From Taklimakanibacter albus (GTDB lineage: Bacteria; Pseudomonadota; Alphaproteobacteria; Rhizobiales; Aestuariivirgaceae), in contig NZ_JAENHL010000008.1 of NCBI RefSeq assembly GCF_016595235.1, positions 2,036,866 through 2,100,865 of the forward strand: 64,000 nt of DNA, in the 5' to 3' direction. Below the pieces are notes generated by a model that did not search any database, had not been told where the DNA came from, and saw only the letters and a list, made by a program, of their open reading frames with translations. Positions 1-8,946 of the stretch are shown here, piece after piece; the stretch's first letter is position 1; every line of letters starts with the position of its first letter. The position numbers and the translations under genes are program-made.

Positions 1-771
1 ATCCGCACCGGACCAGGCAGTTGCATCCTGCATTTCCGTGCCGATCAGCAGCCCCGACAGATAGGAGCTCAAGCCACTGCGCGGCAGGCTGCCGAAGAGG
101 CCCAGCGTGCGCACGCCGAAGAGGGCGTGGGTAAGAGCGCCGGCATCCGCCTGTCGCGCCCGGGCGAGACCGCTCAGGAAGGCGTCGCGATCCGGCGCGC
201 TCTTCTCCATGAGCTGCGCCAGCGTGCCCGAGGAGGTGAGCGCGTTATAGAGCTCGCCCGTCATGTAGGTGCGGAAGGAAGCGAGCTTGCCGTCCTTCAC
301 CTGGACCCATTTGGAATGGGTGCCGGGAAGCAGCAGGCAGGCATCACGCAATTTGCGCTCGGCCAGCACGGCCAGGACCTGGCACTCTTCACCCCGCATC
401 ACATCCGGCACGCCGTCATGAATACAGGAGACGCCCGGCACGATGGCGATGCGCGCGCCGCCGTCGAAGGCGACGTGCTGGAGATTGCGTGAAAGACTTG
501 CCAGATCGGCGGGGGCGGCGATATAGGGCACCTCGGCCCAGCCCATCTTGCTGCCGACCATGCCGCACATCAGAACCGGCACGGACCGGCCGGCGGCAAG
601 CCAGGGTGCGGCGAAATCGGCGAAGGAGCGGGCGAAGCCGCCTTGCTTGACAGCGAGCAGGCCTTCGCCGTCGCCGATCTCGGCCAGCACATGGCCGGCC
701 CCATCGAGCGCCCAGGCGCGCCGGTTGCTGGTGCCCCAGTCGACGGCGATCATGCTCAACTCTGCAGTCAT
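1..771 (-). CDS. dgoK: 2-dehydro-3-deoxygalactonokinase, C-terminus cut by window edge
   Basis: The minus-strand frame is open from an ATG at 771 to the window edge, giving 257 residues without a stop. The N-terminus has the sugar-kinase phosphate motif AVDWGTSNRRAW, followed by MCGMVGSKMGW and LLPGTHSKWV, which are characteristic of DgoK. This family phosphorylates 2-keto-3-deoxygalactonate with ATP in the De Ley-Doudoroff galactose/galactonate pathway in the cytoplasm. An alternative start is the internal Met at 753. It is divergent from a FadR-type regulator 86 bp away, which fits a DgoR-like control of galactonate genes; the aldolase partner would lie beyond the window. The 3' end is not visible. 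Confidence 0.88.
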   Translation of the reverse strand, partial: MTAELSMIAVDWGTSNRRAWALDGAGHVLAEIGDGEGLLAVKQGGFARSFADFAAPWLAAGRSVPVLMCGMVGSKMGWAEVPYIAAPADLASLSRNLQHVAFDGGARIAIVPGVSCIHDGVPDVMRGEECQVLAVLAERKLRDACLLLPGTHSKWVQVKDGKLASFRTYMTGELYNALTSSGTLAQLMEKSAPDRDAFLSGLARARQADAGALTHALFGVRTLGLFGSLPRSGLSSYLSGLLIGTEMQDATAWSGAD

Positions 772-857
772 CGCGAAACCTTGAGAAAACTCATTTGTCT
801 GATGATTGAACTGCTTTATGCTGGAGCGGGGTTTTAGACAAGTCGAGGATGTTGATC

Positions 858-1640
858 ATGGCGGGGACGAAACGCAAGCCGGCGGATAAAGGTGCGGCGC
901 GCAAAAGTCTCTATAACAAAGTGGCGCATGATCTGGGCCAGCGCATCGTGCGCGGCGATTACAAGCCGGGCGCGCTTTTGCCCAATGAGGCGGAATGCGG
1001 CCAGTTCTACAAGGTGAGCCGCACCGCGGTCCGCGAGGCGGTGAAGATGCTCTCCGCCAAAGGGCTCATCCAGTCGCGTCCCAAGATCGGCTCGCGCGTC
1101 GAGCCGCGCAACGCCTGGAATCTGCTCGATCGGGATGTGCTGAGCTGGTACTGCACCACCGTCGATTTCCAGCGTTTCGCCAATGACGTGCAGCAGATCC
1201 GCATGATGATCGAGCCGGAAGCGGCCGCCCTCGCCGCCCTGCATCGCACCGCCGGGCAGTTCGTCGAGATCGAGGCCGCCTATCAGGCGATGGCGGAAGC
1301 GGTCGGCGATGAAGCGGCGTGGAACGCGGCGGATGTCAGATTCCATCTCGCGGTCCTCAACGCGTCCGGCAATGAGTTCATCCCACCTTTCGGCCGCGTC
1401 ATCGAATCGCTGCTCGCCAATCTCTTCTCGGTGACCGTCGCCCACTTACGCAACCGGATGAAAGTGCTGCCGCTGCATCTGGCCATTCTCGAGGCGATCC
1501 GGACGAAGAAGCCCGACCGCGCCCGGGATGCGGTGCGCAAGCTCCTGCAGACCACGCAAAAAACCATCGACGAGGGTGGTAAGCTCAACTCCGCCGGCAA
1601 GCCACGGGCGCGCAAAGCCGGTGCGAAAACAAAAAGATAA
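858..1640 (+). CDS. FadR/GntR-family transcriptional regulator (FCD domain, DgoR-like)
   Basis: The protein has about 260 residues with an N-terminal winged helix (around 20-85, with SRTAVREAVKMLSAKG) and a C-terminal all-helical FCD ligand domain. The metal-site pattern of FCD proteins is visible as DVRFHLAV and LPLHLAIL. I chose ATG 858 because GAGG at 845-848 stands 9 nt before it; ATG 849 is in frame but too close to that site. It is divergent from dgoK and upstream of a sugar ABC operon, so it probably represses one or both, with a sugar acid as effector (inference from the FadR/DgoR family). A 14-bp palindrome at 1690 is a candidate operator. Confidence 0.85.
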   Translation: MAGTKRKPADKGAARKSLYNKVAHDLGQRIVRGDYKPGALLPNEAECGQFYKVSRTAVREAVKMLSAKGLIQSRPKIGSRVEPRNAWNLLDRDVLSWYCTTVDFQRFANDVQQIRMMIEPEAAALAALHRTAGQFVEIEAAYQAMAEAVGDEAAWNAADVRFHLAVLNASGNEFIPPFGRVIESLLANLFSVTVAHLRNRMKVLPLHLAILEAIRTKKPDRARDAVRKLLQTTQKTIDEGGKLNSAGKPRARKAGAKTKR

Positions 1641-1689
1641 GGTTCGCGCATAAGTATGACAAATGGGCGTTGCGCGGATGCGCGGCTCT

Positions 1690-1703
1690 GCTAACATGTT
1701 AGC
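1690..1703. promoter_or_regulatory. Perfect 14-bp palindrome, candidate operator of the GntR regulator
   Basis: GCTAACATGTTAGC is its own reverse complement. It lies 60 bp before the start of the sugar-binding protein gene and 50 bp after the regulator stop. FadR/GntR FCD regulators usually bind short palindromes of this size, so control of the ABC operon is the likely role. Binding is inferred. Confidence 0.5.
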
Positions 1704-1763
1704 GGGCAAGCTTTAAGAAAAACGCCTTCAGTCAACAAATACCCTTGGGAGGAGTCCATCATC

Positions 1764-2774
1764 ATGAAGAAGACTTCGCTTTTAGTTGCCGGAGCACTCG
1801 CCGCGATCACGTTCGCCATGCCTGCCTCGGCCGACACCAAAGACAAGAAGATCGCGCTTTCCAATAACTATGCCGGCAATTCCTGGCGGCAATCGATGCT
1901 GAAGAGCTGGGACAAGGTGACCAAGCAAGCGGTGGCCGACGGCATCGTCGCGGCGGCCGACCCCTTCACCACCTCGGAAAACCAGGTGACCGAGCAGGCG
2001 GCGCAGATCCAGAATCTGATCCTGCAAGGTTACAATGCCATCGTCCTCAATGCCGCCTCGCCCGACGCGCTCAATGGCGTGGTCAAGCAAGCCTGCGACG
2101 CCGGCATCATCGTCGTTTCCTTCGACGGCATCGTGACCGAGCCCTGCGCCTGGCGCATCGCCGTCGATTTCAAGAAAATGGGCGCTGTCCAACTCGATTA
2201 TCTCTCTGAAAAGATGAAAGACGGCGGCAATCTGCTCGAGATCCGCGGCCTCGCCGGTGTGTTCGTCGACGACGAAATCCACAAGGGCATCGAGGAAGGT
2301 GTGGGCAAACACACGCAGTTCAAGATCGTCGGTTCGGTGCATGGCGACTGGGCCCAGGAAGTGGCACAGAAGGCGGTGGCCGGCATCCTGCCCTCGCTGC
2401 CGGAAGTGAAGGGCGTTGTGACGCAAGGTGGCGACGGCTATGGCGCGGCGCAGGCCTTCAAGGCGGCCGGCCGTCCGACGCCGCTCATCATCATGGGCAA
2501 CCGCCAGGACGAGCTCGCCTGGTGGAAGGAGCAGAAGGACGCCAATGGCTATGAGACCATGTCGGTCTCGATCGCGCCCGGCGTCTCGACGCTCGCCTTC
2601 TGGGTGGCGCAGATGATCCTCGACGGCAAGGAAGTGCCGAAGGACCTGGTGGTGCCGTTCCTGCAGATCAACCAGGCCGACCTCGAAAAGAGCCTCGAGA
2701 CGACGGAAAAGGGCGGCGTCGCCAATGTCGAATATTCGAAGGCGGACGCCGAGAAGGTCGTCGCCGGAAAGTAA
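1764..2774 (+). CDS. Sugar ABC transporter periplasmic binding protein (CUT2, ribose-type)
   Basis: The 336-residue protein begins with a Sec signal peptide (MKKTSLLVAGALAAITFA, cleavage near ASA-DT) followed by a type I periplasmic-binding fold. Typical segments are IALSNNYAGNSWRQ, NAIVLNAASPDALNGVV, VVSFDGIV and VVTQGGDGYGAAQAF. GGGAGGAG 9 nt upstream supports ATG 1764. It is the first gene of a unit with a fused ATPase and two permeases, the CUT2 arrangement. The ligand cannot be read from sequence; dgoK next door makes a galactose-related sugar or sugar acid plausible. Confidence 0.88.
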   Translation: MKKTSLLVAGALAAITFAMPASADTKDKKIALSNNYAGNSWRQSMLKSWDKVTKQAVADGIVAAADPFTTSENQVTEQAAQIQNLILQGYNAIVLNAASPDALNGVVKQACDAGIIVVSFDGIVTEPCAWRIAVDFKKMGAVQLDYLSEKMKDGGNLLEIRGLAGVFVDDEIHKGIEEGVGKHTQFKIVGSVHGDWAQEVAQKAVAGILPSLPEVKGVVTQGGDGYGAAQAFKAAGRPTPLIIMGNRQDELAWWKEQKDANGYETMSVSIAPGVSTLAFWVAQMILDGKEVPKDLVVPFLQINQADLEKSLETTEKGGVANVEYSKADAEKVVAGK

Positions 2775-2810
2775 CCGACAAGGCTTCTCTCTTTCCCGAA
2801 TTCGCAGAGA

Positions 2811-2963
2811 ATCCCCTCTCCCCCAGCGGGGGAGAGGGTTAGGGTGAGGGGGAACCGGCATCGAATTCGTTGCAAAGAGCCAGAAGAAATTGCCGTCCGT
2901 TCCCCCTCACCCTCCCAATGCTCTGCATTGGGGCCCTCCCTCTCCCCCGCTGGGGGCGAGGGT
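2811..2963. repeat. Intergenic palindromic repeat (CCCTCTCCC/GGGAGAGGG type)
   Basis: A composite of inverted CCTCTCCCCC..GGGGGAGAGG and CCCTCACCCTCCC units fills most of the gap between the binding protein and ATPase genes. It reads through in frame into the downstream ATPase, so a naive start would add about 40 repeat-derived residues. Related units occur near 8738 and 52840. Confidence 0.75.
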
Positions 2964-4418
2964 ATGACGGGCCTTATGTCAGACATCCTCGAATCCGCCG
3001 TCACCCTCACCGCTATCGAGAAGAGCTTCGGCGCCGTCCGCGCACTCGCCGGCGTCGATCTCCTGCTCAAGCCCGGCGAATGCCTGGGGCTGGTCGGCCA
3101 TAATGGCGCCGGCAAAAGCACGCTCATGCATGTGCTCGCCGGCACGCTGAAACCCGACCAGGGCCGCCTCGTCATCGGCACGCAGGATGTGAGCCGGCAA
3201 TACAGCGCCAGCAATGCCTCGGCGCATGGCATACGCTGCGTGTTCCAGGAATTGTCGCTCTGCCCCAATCTGACGCTGGCCGAGAATGTCCGCATCGTCC
3301 ACCGCGCCCTTAAAGGTATCGGCTGGAAGGCGAAGGCGCGCCGGCTCATCGGCGAAAAGCTCGACGAGATCTTTCCCGGCCATGGCATCGATGTCGATCA
3401 GGAAGCGGGTGATCTCAATATCGGCCAGCGCCAGATGGCGGAGATCGCGCGCGCCTTCACCGTCACCGACGAGCCGCTGCGCGTCGTCATCCTCGACGAG
3501 CCCACCTCCTCGCTCGATGCGGTGACCGCCCGGCAGCTCCTGACCTTCATGCGCCAGGAAGTGGCGCGCGGCACCAGCACCATCCTCATCTCGCATCTCC
3601 TTGGCGACGTGCTCGATTATTGCGACCGCATCGCGGTGATGAAGGACGGCAAGGTCGTCGCCGAGAAGGAGGCCCAGAATTTCACGCGCCATTCGCTCGT
3701 CGCCGCGATGGGCGCCACCGCCGAGAAGGCGGGCCCCGGGACCACCGCGCGCCGGCGGATTTCGAGCGCGCTCACCATCGAGGCGACGCCGCTCACCGCG
3801 ACGCAAACCGGGAAACTCTCGGTGCGCAAGGGCGAGATCGTCGGTCTCGCGGGTCTCGCCGGGCACGGCCAGACACGTATGCTGATCCAGATTTTCGACG
3901 GCGCCCGCAAGCACAGCGCCGCCTTCATCGCCGGCGACCGACAGTCGGACGGCGTCTTCAATCTGTGGTCCATCGGCGAGAATGTAACGGTGAGCGCGCT
4001 TCGCCATCTGAGAAAAGGTCCGCTGATCAGGCCGGAGCACGAGCACAATATGGCGCGTAACTGGAAGCAGCGCATCGGAATCCGCACGCCCGACATGAAC
4101 AACAACATTCTGACGCTGTCGGGCGGCAACCAGCAGAAGGCGCTGTTCGCCCGGGCGCTCGGATCCAAGGCCGATATCGTGCTGATGGACGACCCTATGC
4201 GCGGCGTCGATATCGGCACCAAGCTCGAAGTCTATGAGATGATCCGCGCCGAGGCGGAAGCAGGCCGCAGCTTCGTCTGGTACACGACCGAGATCGACGA
4301 GCTCAAACATTGCGACCGCGCCTATATTTTCCGCAACGGCGCCATCGTCGCCGAGCTTCAGGGCGATGAGCTGAGCGAGGACAAGGTGCTGCACGCGTCC
4401 TTCGCGGAGAGTGCGTGA
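2964..4418 (+). CDS. Sugar ABC transporter ATP-binding protein, two fused NBDs (CUT2)
   Basis: About 484 residues with two nucleotide-binding domains. The first has Walker [10 protein letters not shown], signature-like [14 protein letters not shown] and Walker [11 protein letters not shown]. The second has a degenerate Walker A ([13 protein letters not shown]), signature [15 protein letters not shown] and Walker [11 protein letters not shown], as in RbsA-type proteins. It powers import through the two permeases downstream. ATG 2964 or ATG 2976 is the likely start; the frame stays open upstream to 2844, but that part is repeat sequence. GAGGG at 2958-2962 suits the 2976 start better by spacing. 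Confidence 0.88.
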   Translation: MTGLMSDILESAVTLTAIEKSFGAVRALAGVDLLLKPGECLGLVGHNGAGKSTLMHVLAGTLKPDQGRLVIGTQDVSRQYSASNASAHGIRCVFQELSLCPNLTLAENVRIVHRALKGIGWKAKARRLIGEKLDEIFPGHGIDVDQEAGDLNIGQRQMAEIARAFTVTDEPLRVVILDEPTSSLDAVTARQLLTFMRQEVARGTSTILISHLLGDVLDYCDRIAVMKDGKVVAEKEAQNFTRHSLVAAMGATAEKAGPGTTARRRISSALTIEATPLTATQTGKLSVRKGEIVGLAGLAGHGQTRMLIQIFDGARKHSAAFIAGDRQSDGVFNLWSIGENVTVSALRHLRKGPLIRPEHEHNMARNWKQRIGIRTPDMNNNILTLSGGNQQKALFARALGSKADIVLMDDPMRGVDIGTKLEVYEMIRAEAEAGRSFVWYTTEIDELKHCDRAYIFRNGAIVAELQGDELSEDKVLHASFAESA

Positions 4419-4471
4419 TGTCAGGGCGGTCTCATATGGGATCTCGTGAGAGCGCGAGCTACTCCCACGTT

Positions 4472-4612
4472 TTCCCTTCGCCCGTTGCGAAGCAATGGGA
4501 GAAGGTGGCCGAAGGCCGGATGAGGGCTCTTTTCTTGAGCTATCTGCGCAATCGGAAGAGCCCTCACCCGCCCTATCGGGCACCCTCTCCCATCCTGCGG
4601 ACGGGAGAGGGG
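4472..4612. repeat. Intergenic repeat, family A copy 1
   Basis: It has a left half containing GGGAGAAGGTGGCCGAAGGC and a right half CCCTCACCCGCCCTATCGGG, so the ends can pair. Close copies lie at 7473-7618 and, as a left half only, at 47584-47694. It separates the ATPase and permease genes of one operon. Confidence 0.8.
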
Positions 4613-4635
4613 GAGAACAGGAGAGGCCGGGATAC

Positions 4636-5577
4636 ATGACGGCGCTCGCGCTCAACCGCAAAACCTTGCGGGCGCTCCTACCCCTGGCCTCGCTCGCCCT
4701 CGTGCTCGCCGCTACCTTCTATGCGCAGCCGCGCACCATGAGCTATTTCGGCCTCAACCTGATGCTGCAATATGCGGTGCCGATCGCGCTCGCCACCATC
4801 GCCCAGATGTTCATCATCACGGTGAACGATCTCGATCTGTCGATCGGTCCCTTCGTCGGCCTGGTCGGCTGCATCGGCGCGACTTACCTTCATGACACGC
4901 CGGTGCTCGGCATCCTGGCGCTGCTGCTCTGCATCGGCGCCTATGCCGCCATGGCGGCGCTCATCCATCTGCGCAACCTGCCCTCGATCGTGGTGACGCT
5001 CGGCGCCTCCTTCATCTGGCTCGGCATCGCGGTGATGATCCTGCCCTCGCCCGGCGGCAAGGCGCCAGACTGGCTGAAGGCGATCATGTCGCTGCAGGTG
5101 CCGCTCATCCCCTTTCCGATCATCGCCGCCCTCCTCATCGCCCTTCTCGTCCATATCGGGCTCATGACCTCTTCCTATGGCGTCATCATGCGCGGCACCG
5201 GCGGCAATCCGCGCGCCATGGCGCGGGCCGGCTGGTCGGAGCTCAAGACCAAGATGGTGATGTATGGGCTGGCGGGATTCTTCGGCGTGTTGTCGGGCCT
5301 CTCCCTCATCGGCCTCACCACCTCGGCCGATGCTCATATCGCCGACCGCTACACGCTTTATGCCATTGCCGGCGTCATCTTGGGCGGCGGTGAATTCGTC
5401 GGCGGCCGGGTGTCGCCCTTCGGCGCGGTGATCGGCGCGCTCACCCTGGCGCTCGCCGGCTCGTTCCTCATCTTCATGCGTATCTCGCCCGACTGGCAGA
5501 TCGGCGCGCAAGGCGCGATCCTGATCATCGTGCTGGCGCTGCGGGCGCTCATCTCGGCCGGCGAGGCACGGCGATGA
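4636..5577 (+). CDS. Sugar ABC transporter permease (CUT2)
   Basis: 313 residues with eight to ten hydrophobic segments. It carries the CUT2 permease motif ITVNDLDLSIGPFVGLVG near residue 60 and the cytoplasmic loop GTGGNPRAMARAGW. AGGAGAGG lies 9 nt before ATG 4636; the frame is open back to 4495, but that stretch is intergenic repeat. It overlaps the next permease by ATGA, indicating translational coupling and a heterodimeric channel. Confidence 0.87.
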   Translation: MTALALNRKTLRALLPLASLALVLAATFYAQPRTMSYFGLNLMLQYAVPIALATIAQMFIITVNDLDLSIGPFVGLVGCIGATYLHDTPVLGILALLLCIGAYAAMAALIHLRNLPSIVVTLGASFIWLGIAVMILPSPGGKAPDWLKAIMSLQVPLIPFPIIAALLIALLVHIGLMTSSYGVIMRGTGGNPRAMARAGWSELKTKMVMYGLAGFFGVLSGLSLIGLTTSADAHIADRYTLYAIAGVILGGGEFVGGRVSPFGAVIGALTLALAGSFLIFMRISPDWQIGAQGAILIIVLALRALISAGEARR

Positions 5578-6524
5578 CGAACATCTGGACAAAACTGCGC
5601 GCTCAGCCCTGGATCTGGTCCTTCATCGCGATGATCGCGGTGTGGCTCGCCACCATCGCCTTCACCGGCGGCCAGGGGGCGGGCGAGATCCTCACTGCCG
5701 CTCTTTCTTTCGCCACCTTCACCATCATCATCGGCCTCGGCCAGATGATGGTGATCACCACCGGGCCCGGCAATGTCGATCTCTCCATTCCGGCGACGAT
5801 CACACTCGCCGGCGTCGTGGCGACGAAAGTAATGGACACCGATAATGCCAGACTGCTGATCGGCATCTTGGCCGCCTTGGGCGCGAGCTTTGTCGTCGGT
5901 CTCTTCAATTACGGGCTGATCCGGCTGCTGCGCATTCCGCCGATCATCGCGACGCTGTCGTCGAGCTTCCTCATCCTGTCGACGGCGATCTCCTATGGCC
6001 GCGGCATCCGCATCAAGCCGCCGCCGATGCTGGCGGATTTCGCCACCACGCGCATATTGGGGGTGCCGCTGCTGGCGATCTTCGTCCTCGCCTTGTCGAT
6101 CGGCATCGCCCTCCTGATCAAACGTACGCTCTATGGCCGCACCGTGCTCGCCATCGGACAGAATCCGCGCGCCGCACGGCTCGCCGGGCTCAATGTCGAT
6201 CTCACCCGTTTCGCGACCTATCTTTTGAGCGCGCTTCTCGCCGGCGTCACCGGCATCGTGCTGTCGGGCTTTTCCGGCGGCGCCGCCCTCAATATGGGTG
6301 AAGGCTTCCTCCTCGCCTCGATCGCCGTCGTGGTCATCGGCGGCACCTCGGTGGCGGGCGGGCGCGCCAATGTGCCGGGCATCTGGGGGGCAGCGCTTTT
6401 CATCTATCTTCTCGACACGATGCTCAATACATTCGGCGCCAGCGCCGGCATCCGCCTGATCATGACGGGCGTGATCATCATCGCGGTCATCACCATCGCC
6501 GGCGGCGACCGGCAGCAACGCTAA
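5574..6524 (+). CDS. Sugar ABC transporter permease (CUT2)
   Basis: 316 residues, strongly hydrophobic with about nine membrane segments. Family motifs are TTGPGNVDLSIPATITLAG and IGQNPRAARLAG, with AVVVIGGTSVAGGRA in the late helices. The start overlaps the previous stop (ATGA). It forms the second half of the import channel. The LSIPATITL segment replaces the more common LSVGS pattern, consistent with a distinct subgroup. Confidence 0.87.
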   Translation: MTNIWTKLRAQPWIWSFIAMIAVWLATIAFTGGQGAGEILTAALSFATFTIIIGLGQMMVITTGPGNVDLSIPATITLAGVVATKVMDTDNARLLIGILAALGASFVVGLFNYGLIRLLRIPPIIATLSSSFLILSTAISYGRGIRIKPPPMLADFATTRILGVPLLAIFVLALSIGIALLIKRTLYGRTVLAIGQNPRAARLAGLNVDLTRFATYLLSALLAGVTGIVLSGFSGGAALNMGEGFLLASIAVVVIGGTSVAGGRANVPGIWGAALFIYLLDTMLNTFGASAGIRLIMTGVIIIAVITIAGGDRQQR

Positions 6525-6553
6525 TCCATTCGAAAAGCAGGAGCACAACGGCC

Positions 6554-7447
6554 ATGACGAAGAAAAAAATCGGACTGATCGGCGCCGGCCTGATGGGCCA
6601 CGGCATCGGCAAGAATATCGTCACCAAGGGCTATGAGCTCACCGTGCTGGCGCACCGCAACCGGGCGCCGATCGACGATCTCATCGCCAAGGGCGCCAAG
6701 GAGGCGAAAAGCCCGCGCGAGGTCGCCGAGAAGAGCGACGTCGTATTTCTGTGCGTCACCGGCTCGCCGCAAGTGGAGGAGACGCTGTTCCGCAAGGACG
6801 GGCTGCTCGAGGGGATCCGCCCCGGCATGATCATCGCCGACTGCTCGACGGCGGAACCGTCCTCGACGCTCAAAGTGGCGGCGGCGATCGAAGCGAAGGG
6901 CGCGCATTTCGTTGATACACCGCTGGTCCGCACGCCCAAGGAAGCGGAAGAGGGCAAGCTCGGCGTGATGACGGGTGGTGATGAGAAGATACTGGCCGAG
7001 ATCAGGCCGGTCATCGAATGTTTCGCCGATACGATCATCCATGCCGGCGGCGTCGGCGCCGGACATACGCTGAAGCTCATCAACAATTACATCGCCATCG
7101 GCACCGCGGCAGTGGTGGCGGAGGGCATCGCCGCCGGGCTCAAGGCCAAGGTCGACATGCAGGCGCTCAACGATATCGCCATGGCGGGCGGCGCCCGCTC
7201 GGTGATGTTCGAGCGCCTGATCAAGGTGCCGCTCGCCGACGACGACTCGGCCGCCAAATTCGCCATCGACAACGCCCGCAAGGATGTCCGCTACTACACC
7301 ACCATGACGCAGGCGATGCCGCTATCCTCCTTCGTGGCGGAAGCGGTGCACCAGACGCTGGTGCTCGGCTCGACGCATGGCTACGGCGACAAATATGTGC
7401 CGCGCCTGGTCAATCTGATGTGCCAGCTGAATGGGGTGAAGCTGTAG
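6554..7447 (+). CDS. Beta-hydroxyacid dehydrogenase (3-hydroxyisobutyrate / tartronate semialdehyde reductase family)
   Basis: 297 residues: an N-terminal Rossmann domain with GLIGAGLMGHGIG at 7-19 and a C-terminal helical domain with catalytic Lys174 in GAGHTLKLINNY. The family oxidises or reduces a 3-hydroxy acid with NAD(P). The usual substrate loop (DxPVSGG..A..G) reads DTPLVRTPKEAEEGKLGVMT here, so the Ser-Gly-Gly carboxylate-binding segment is replaced and the substrate may be unusual. It lies 29 nt after the second permease with an AGGAG site, and probably handles the imported compound. Confidence 0.8.
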   Translation: MTKKKIGLIGAGLMGHGIGKNIVTKGYELTVLAHRNRAPIDDLIAKGAKEAKSPREVAEKSDVVFLCVTGSPQVEETLFRKDGLLEGIRPGMIIADCSTAEPSSTLKVAAAIEAKGAHFVDTPLVRTPKEAEEGKLGVMTGGDEKILAEIRPVIECFADTIIHAGGVGAGHTLKLINNYIAIGTAAVVAEGIAAGLKAKVDMQALNDIAMAGGARSVMFERLIKVPLADDDSAAKFAIDNARKDVRYYTTMTQAMPLSSFVAEAVHQTLVLGSTHGYGDKYVPRLVNLMCQLNGVKL

Positions 7448-7472
7448 GAGAGGACACGAAGTCTTTCGAGAT

Positions 7473-7618
7473 TTTCCCCTTCTCCTGCGCGAAGCGTGGG
7501 AGAAGGTGGCCGAAGGCCGGATGAGGGCTCTTCCTTCCAACGATCTTTGCGGAGCGAAGAGCCCTCACCCGCCCTATCGGGCACCCTCTCCCATTGCTAC
7601 GCAACGGGAGAGGGGAAA
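7473..7618. repeat. Intergenic repeat, family A copy 2
   Basis: It contains GGGAGAAGGTGGCCGAAGGC then CCCTCACCCGCCCTATCGGG, the same two halves as 4472-4612 around a different centre. It lies between convergent genes (dehydrogenase and mclA), where its long inverted halves could also stop transcription. Confidence 0.8.
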
Positions 7619-7649
7619 GTTGGAAGCAGCTTCGCCTAACTGAGACTTC

Positions 7650-8627
7650 TCACCCCTTGGCGATCTGCTCGGCCTTCTTGACCAAGACCTCGGCCTGGCG
7701 GATCGAGGCGTAATCGATGAGGCGGCCGTCGAGCGACACGGCGCCCTTGCCGGCTTTCGCCGCTTCTTCCATCGCGACAAGAATACGCTTGGCGCGTGCG
7801 ACATCCTTCTCGCTAGGCCCCATCGCCTCGTTGGCGAGCGTCACTTGCGAGGGATGGATGGCCCATTTGCCTTCGCAGCCCAGCACCGCGGCGCGGCCGG
7901 CGGCGGCTTTGTAGCCATCGGCGTCGGAGAAGTCACCGAAAGGACCATCGACGGGACGCAGGCCATTGGCGCGGGCCGCGACGACCATACGGGCGAGCGC
8001 ATAATGCCACATGTCGCCCCAATGCGTGGCGCGTGAGCCGTCATCGAGCTTGTCGGTCAGCACCGAATAATCGGGATTGGCGCCGCCGATATTGGTGGTG
8101 CGGGCGCGCGTCGAGGCGGCGTAGTCGGCGACGCCGAAATGCAGCGATTCATTGCGGCGGCTGGCGCCTGCGATCGCCTCGACATTCTGCATGCCGAGCG
8201 CCGTCTCGATGATGAGCTCGAAGCCGATCTTCTTCTTGCGGCCCTTGGCGGTCTCGATCTGCGTCGCCATCATGTCGATGGCATAGACATCAGCGGCGGT
8301 GCCGACCTTAGGAATCATGATGAGGTCGAGACGGTCGCCCGCCTGCTCGAGAACGTCGACGACATCGCGATACATATAGTGGGTATCGAGGCCGTTGATG
8401 CGCACCGAGAGTGATTTGCGGCCCCAGTCGATATCGTTGATGGCCTGGATGATGTTCTTGCGCGCCTGCTCCTTGTCGTCCGGTGCGACCGCGTCCTCGA
8501 GATCGAGAAAGATCACGTCGGCGGCCGATTTCGCTGCCTTTTCAAAGAGCTGCGGCTGGCTGCCGGGCACGGCGAGCTCGCTGCGGTTGAGCCTTGCGGC
8601 GGCCTGTTCGACGGTGTGGAAGCTCAT
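7650..8627 (-). CDS. mclA: L-malyl-CoA lyase (serine cycle type)
   Basis: 325 residues of the HpcH/HpaI aldolase/citrate lyase superfamily. Segments such as RSELAVPGS, DVIFLDLEDAVAPDDKEQAR, INGLDTHYMYRDVVD, FGVADYAASTRAR and EGKWAIHPSQ match the malyl-CoA lyase of methylotrophic alphaproteobacteria as I remember it. The enzyme splits malyl-CoA to acetyl-CoA and glyoxylate with a divalent metal. The start at 8627 (MSFHTVEQ) has GAGAGG 6 nt upstream and matches the family N-terminus; the frame stays open to 8666. It completes the malate-CoA ligase pathway encoded from 9.8 kb. Confidence 0.92.
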   Translation of the reverse strand: MSFHTVEQAAARLNRSELAVPGSQPQLFEKAAKSAADVIFLDLEDAVAPDDKEQARKNIIQAINDIDWGRKSLSVRINGLDTHYMYRDVVDVLEQAGDRLDLIMIPKVGTAADVYAIDMMATQIETAKGRKKKIGFELIIETALGMQNVEAIAGASRRNESLHFGVADYAASTRARTTNIGGANPDYSVLTDKLDDGSRATHWGDMWHYALARMVVAARANGLRPVDGPFGDFSDADGYKAAAGRAAVLGCEGKWAIHPSQVTLANEAMGPSEKDVARAKRILVAMEEAAKAGKGAVSLDGRLIDYASIRQAEVLVKKAEQIAKG

Positions 8628-8737
8628 GGAAGACCTCTCGGGTGACGTGACAGGGCGATGAGACAACAGGAGGAAGCGGGATCACGTCAAGCGGCAATTC
8701 GGTCGCAGTGACGAATTCATCCGTTGGCGGATGATTT

Positions 8738-8943
8738 TTACCCTCGCCCCTCGCAGAGCGGAGAGGGAGGGACCCGTTGCAACGCAACGGGAGGGTGAGG
8801 GGCCTCTTCGTGATTGATCTCGATGTGAGATAAAGTGATTTTTCCGATTGATCGGGAAGAGATGATGCTGCTGACAGGCCCCTCCCCCTTCCCGCCGCTG
8901 CGCGGCGGGCCCCTACCCTCTCCCCGCTGAAGCGGGGCGAGGG
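8738..8943. repeat. Intergenic repeats filling the 319-bp gap between mclA and the LuxR gene
   Basis: Units such as CCCTCGCCCCTCGC, GGGAGGGTGAGGGG, CCGCCGCTGCGCGGCGG and CTCTCCCCGCTGAAGCGGGG make a chain of short hairpins. An AT-rich centre (about 8810-8865) separates two repeat blocks. I see no gene here. The promoter of mclA should lie at the 8628-8740 end. Confidence 0.65.
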
Positions 8944-8946
8944 TGC

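Noticed and set aside
2979..4661. Long minus-strand open frame opposite the sugar ABC ATPase
   Set aside because: It is antisense to a clear ATPase gene, rich in Arg, Ala and Asp, has no motif, and arises from GC-rich codon bias.
4472..7618. Repeated units considered as CRISPR or mobile element ends
   Set aside because: The copies are few, dispersed, internally palindromic, without spacers and without a transposase gene or target duplications.
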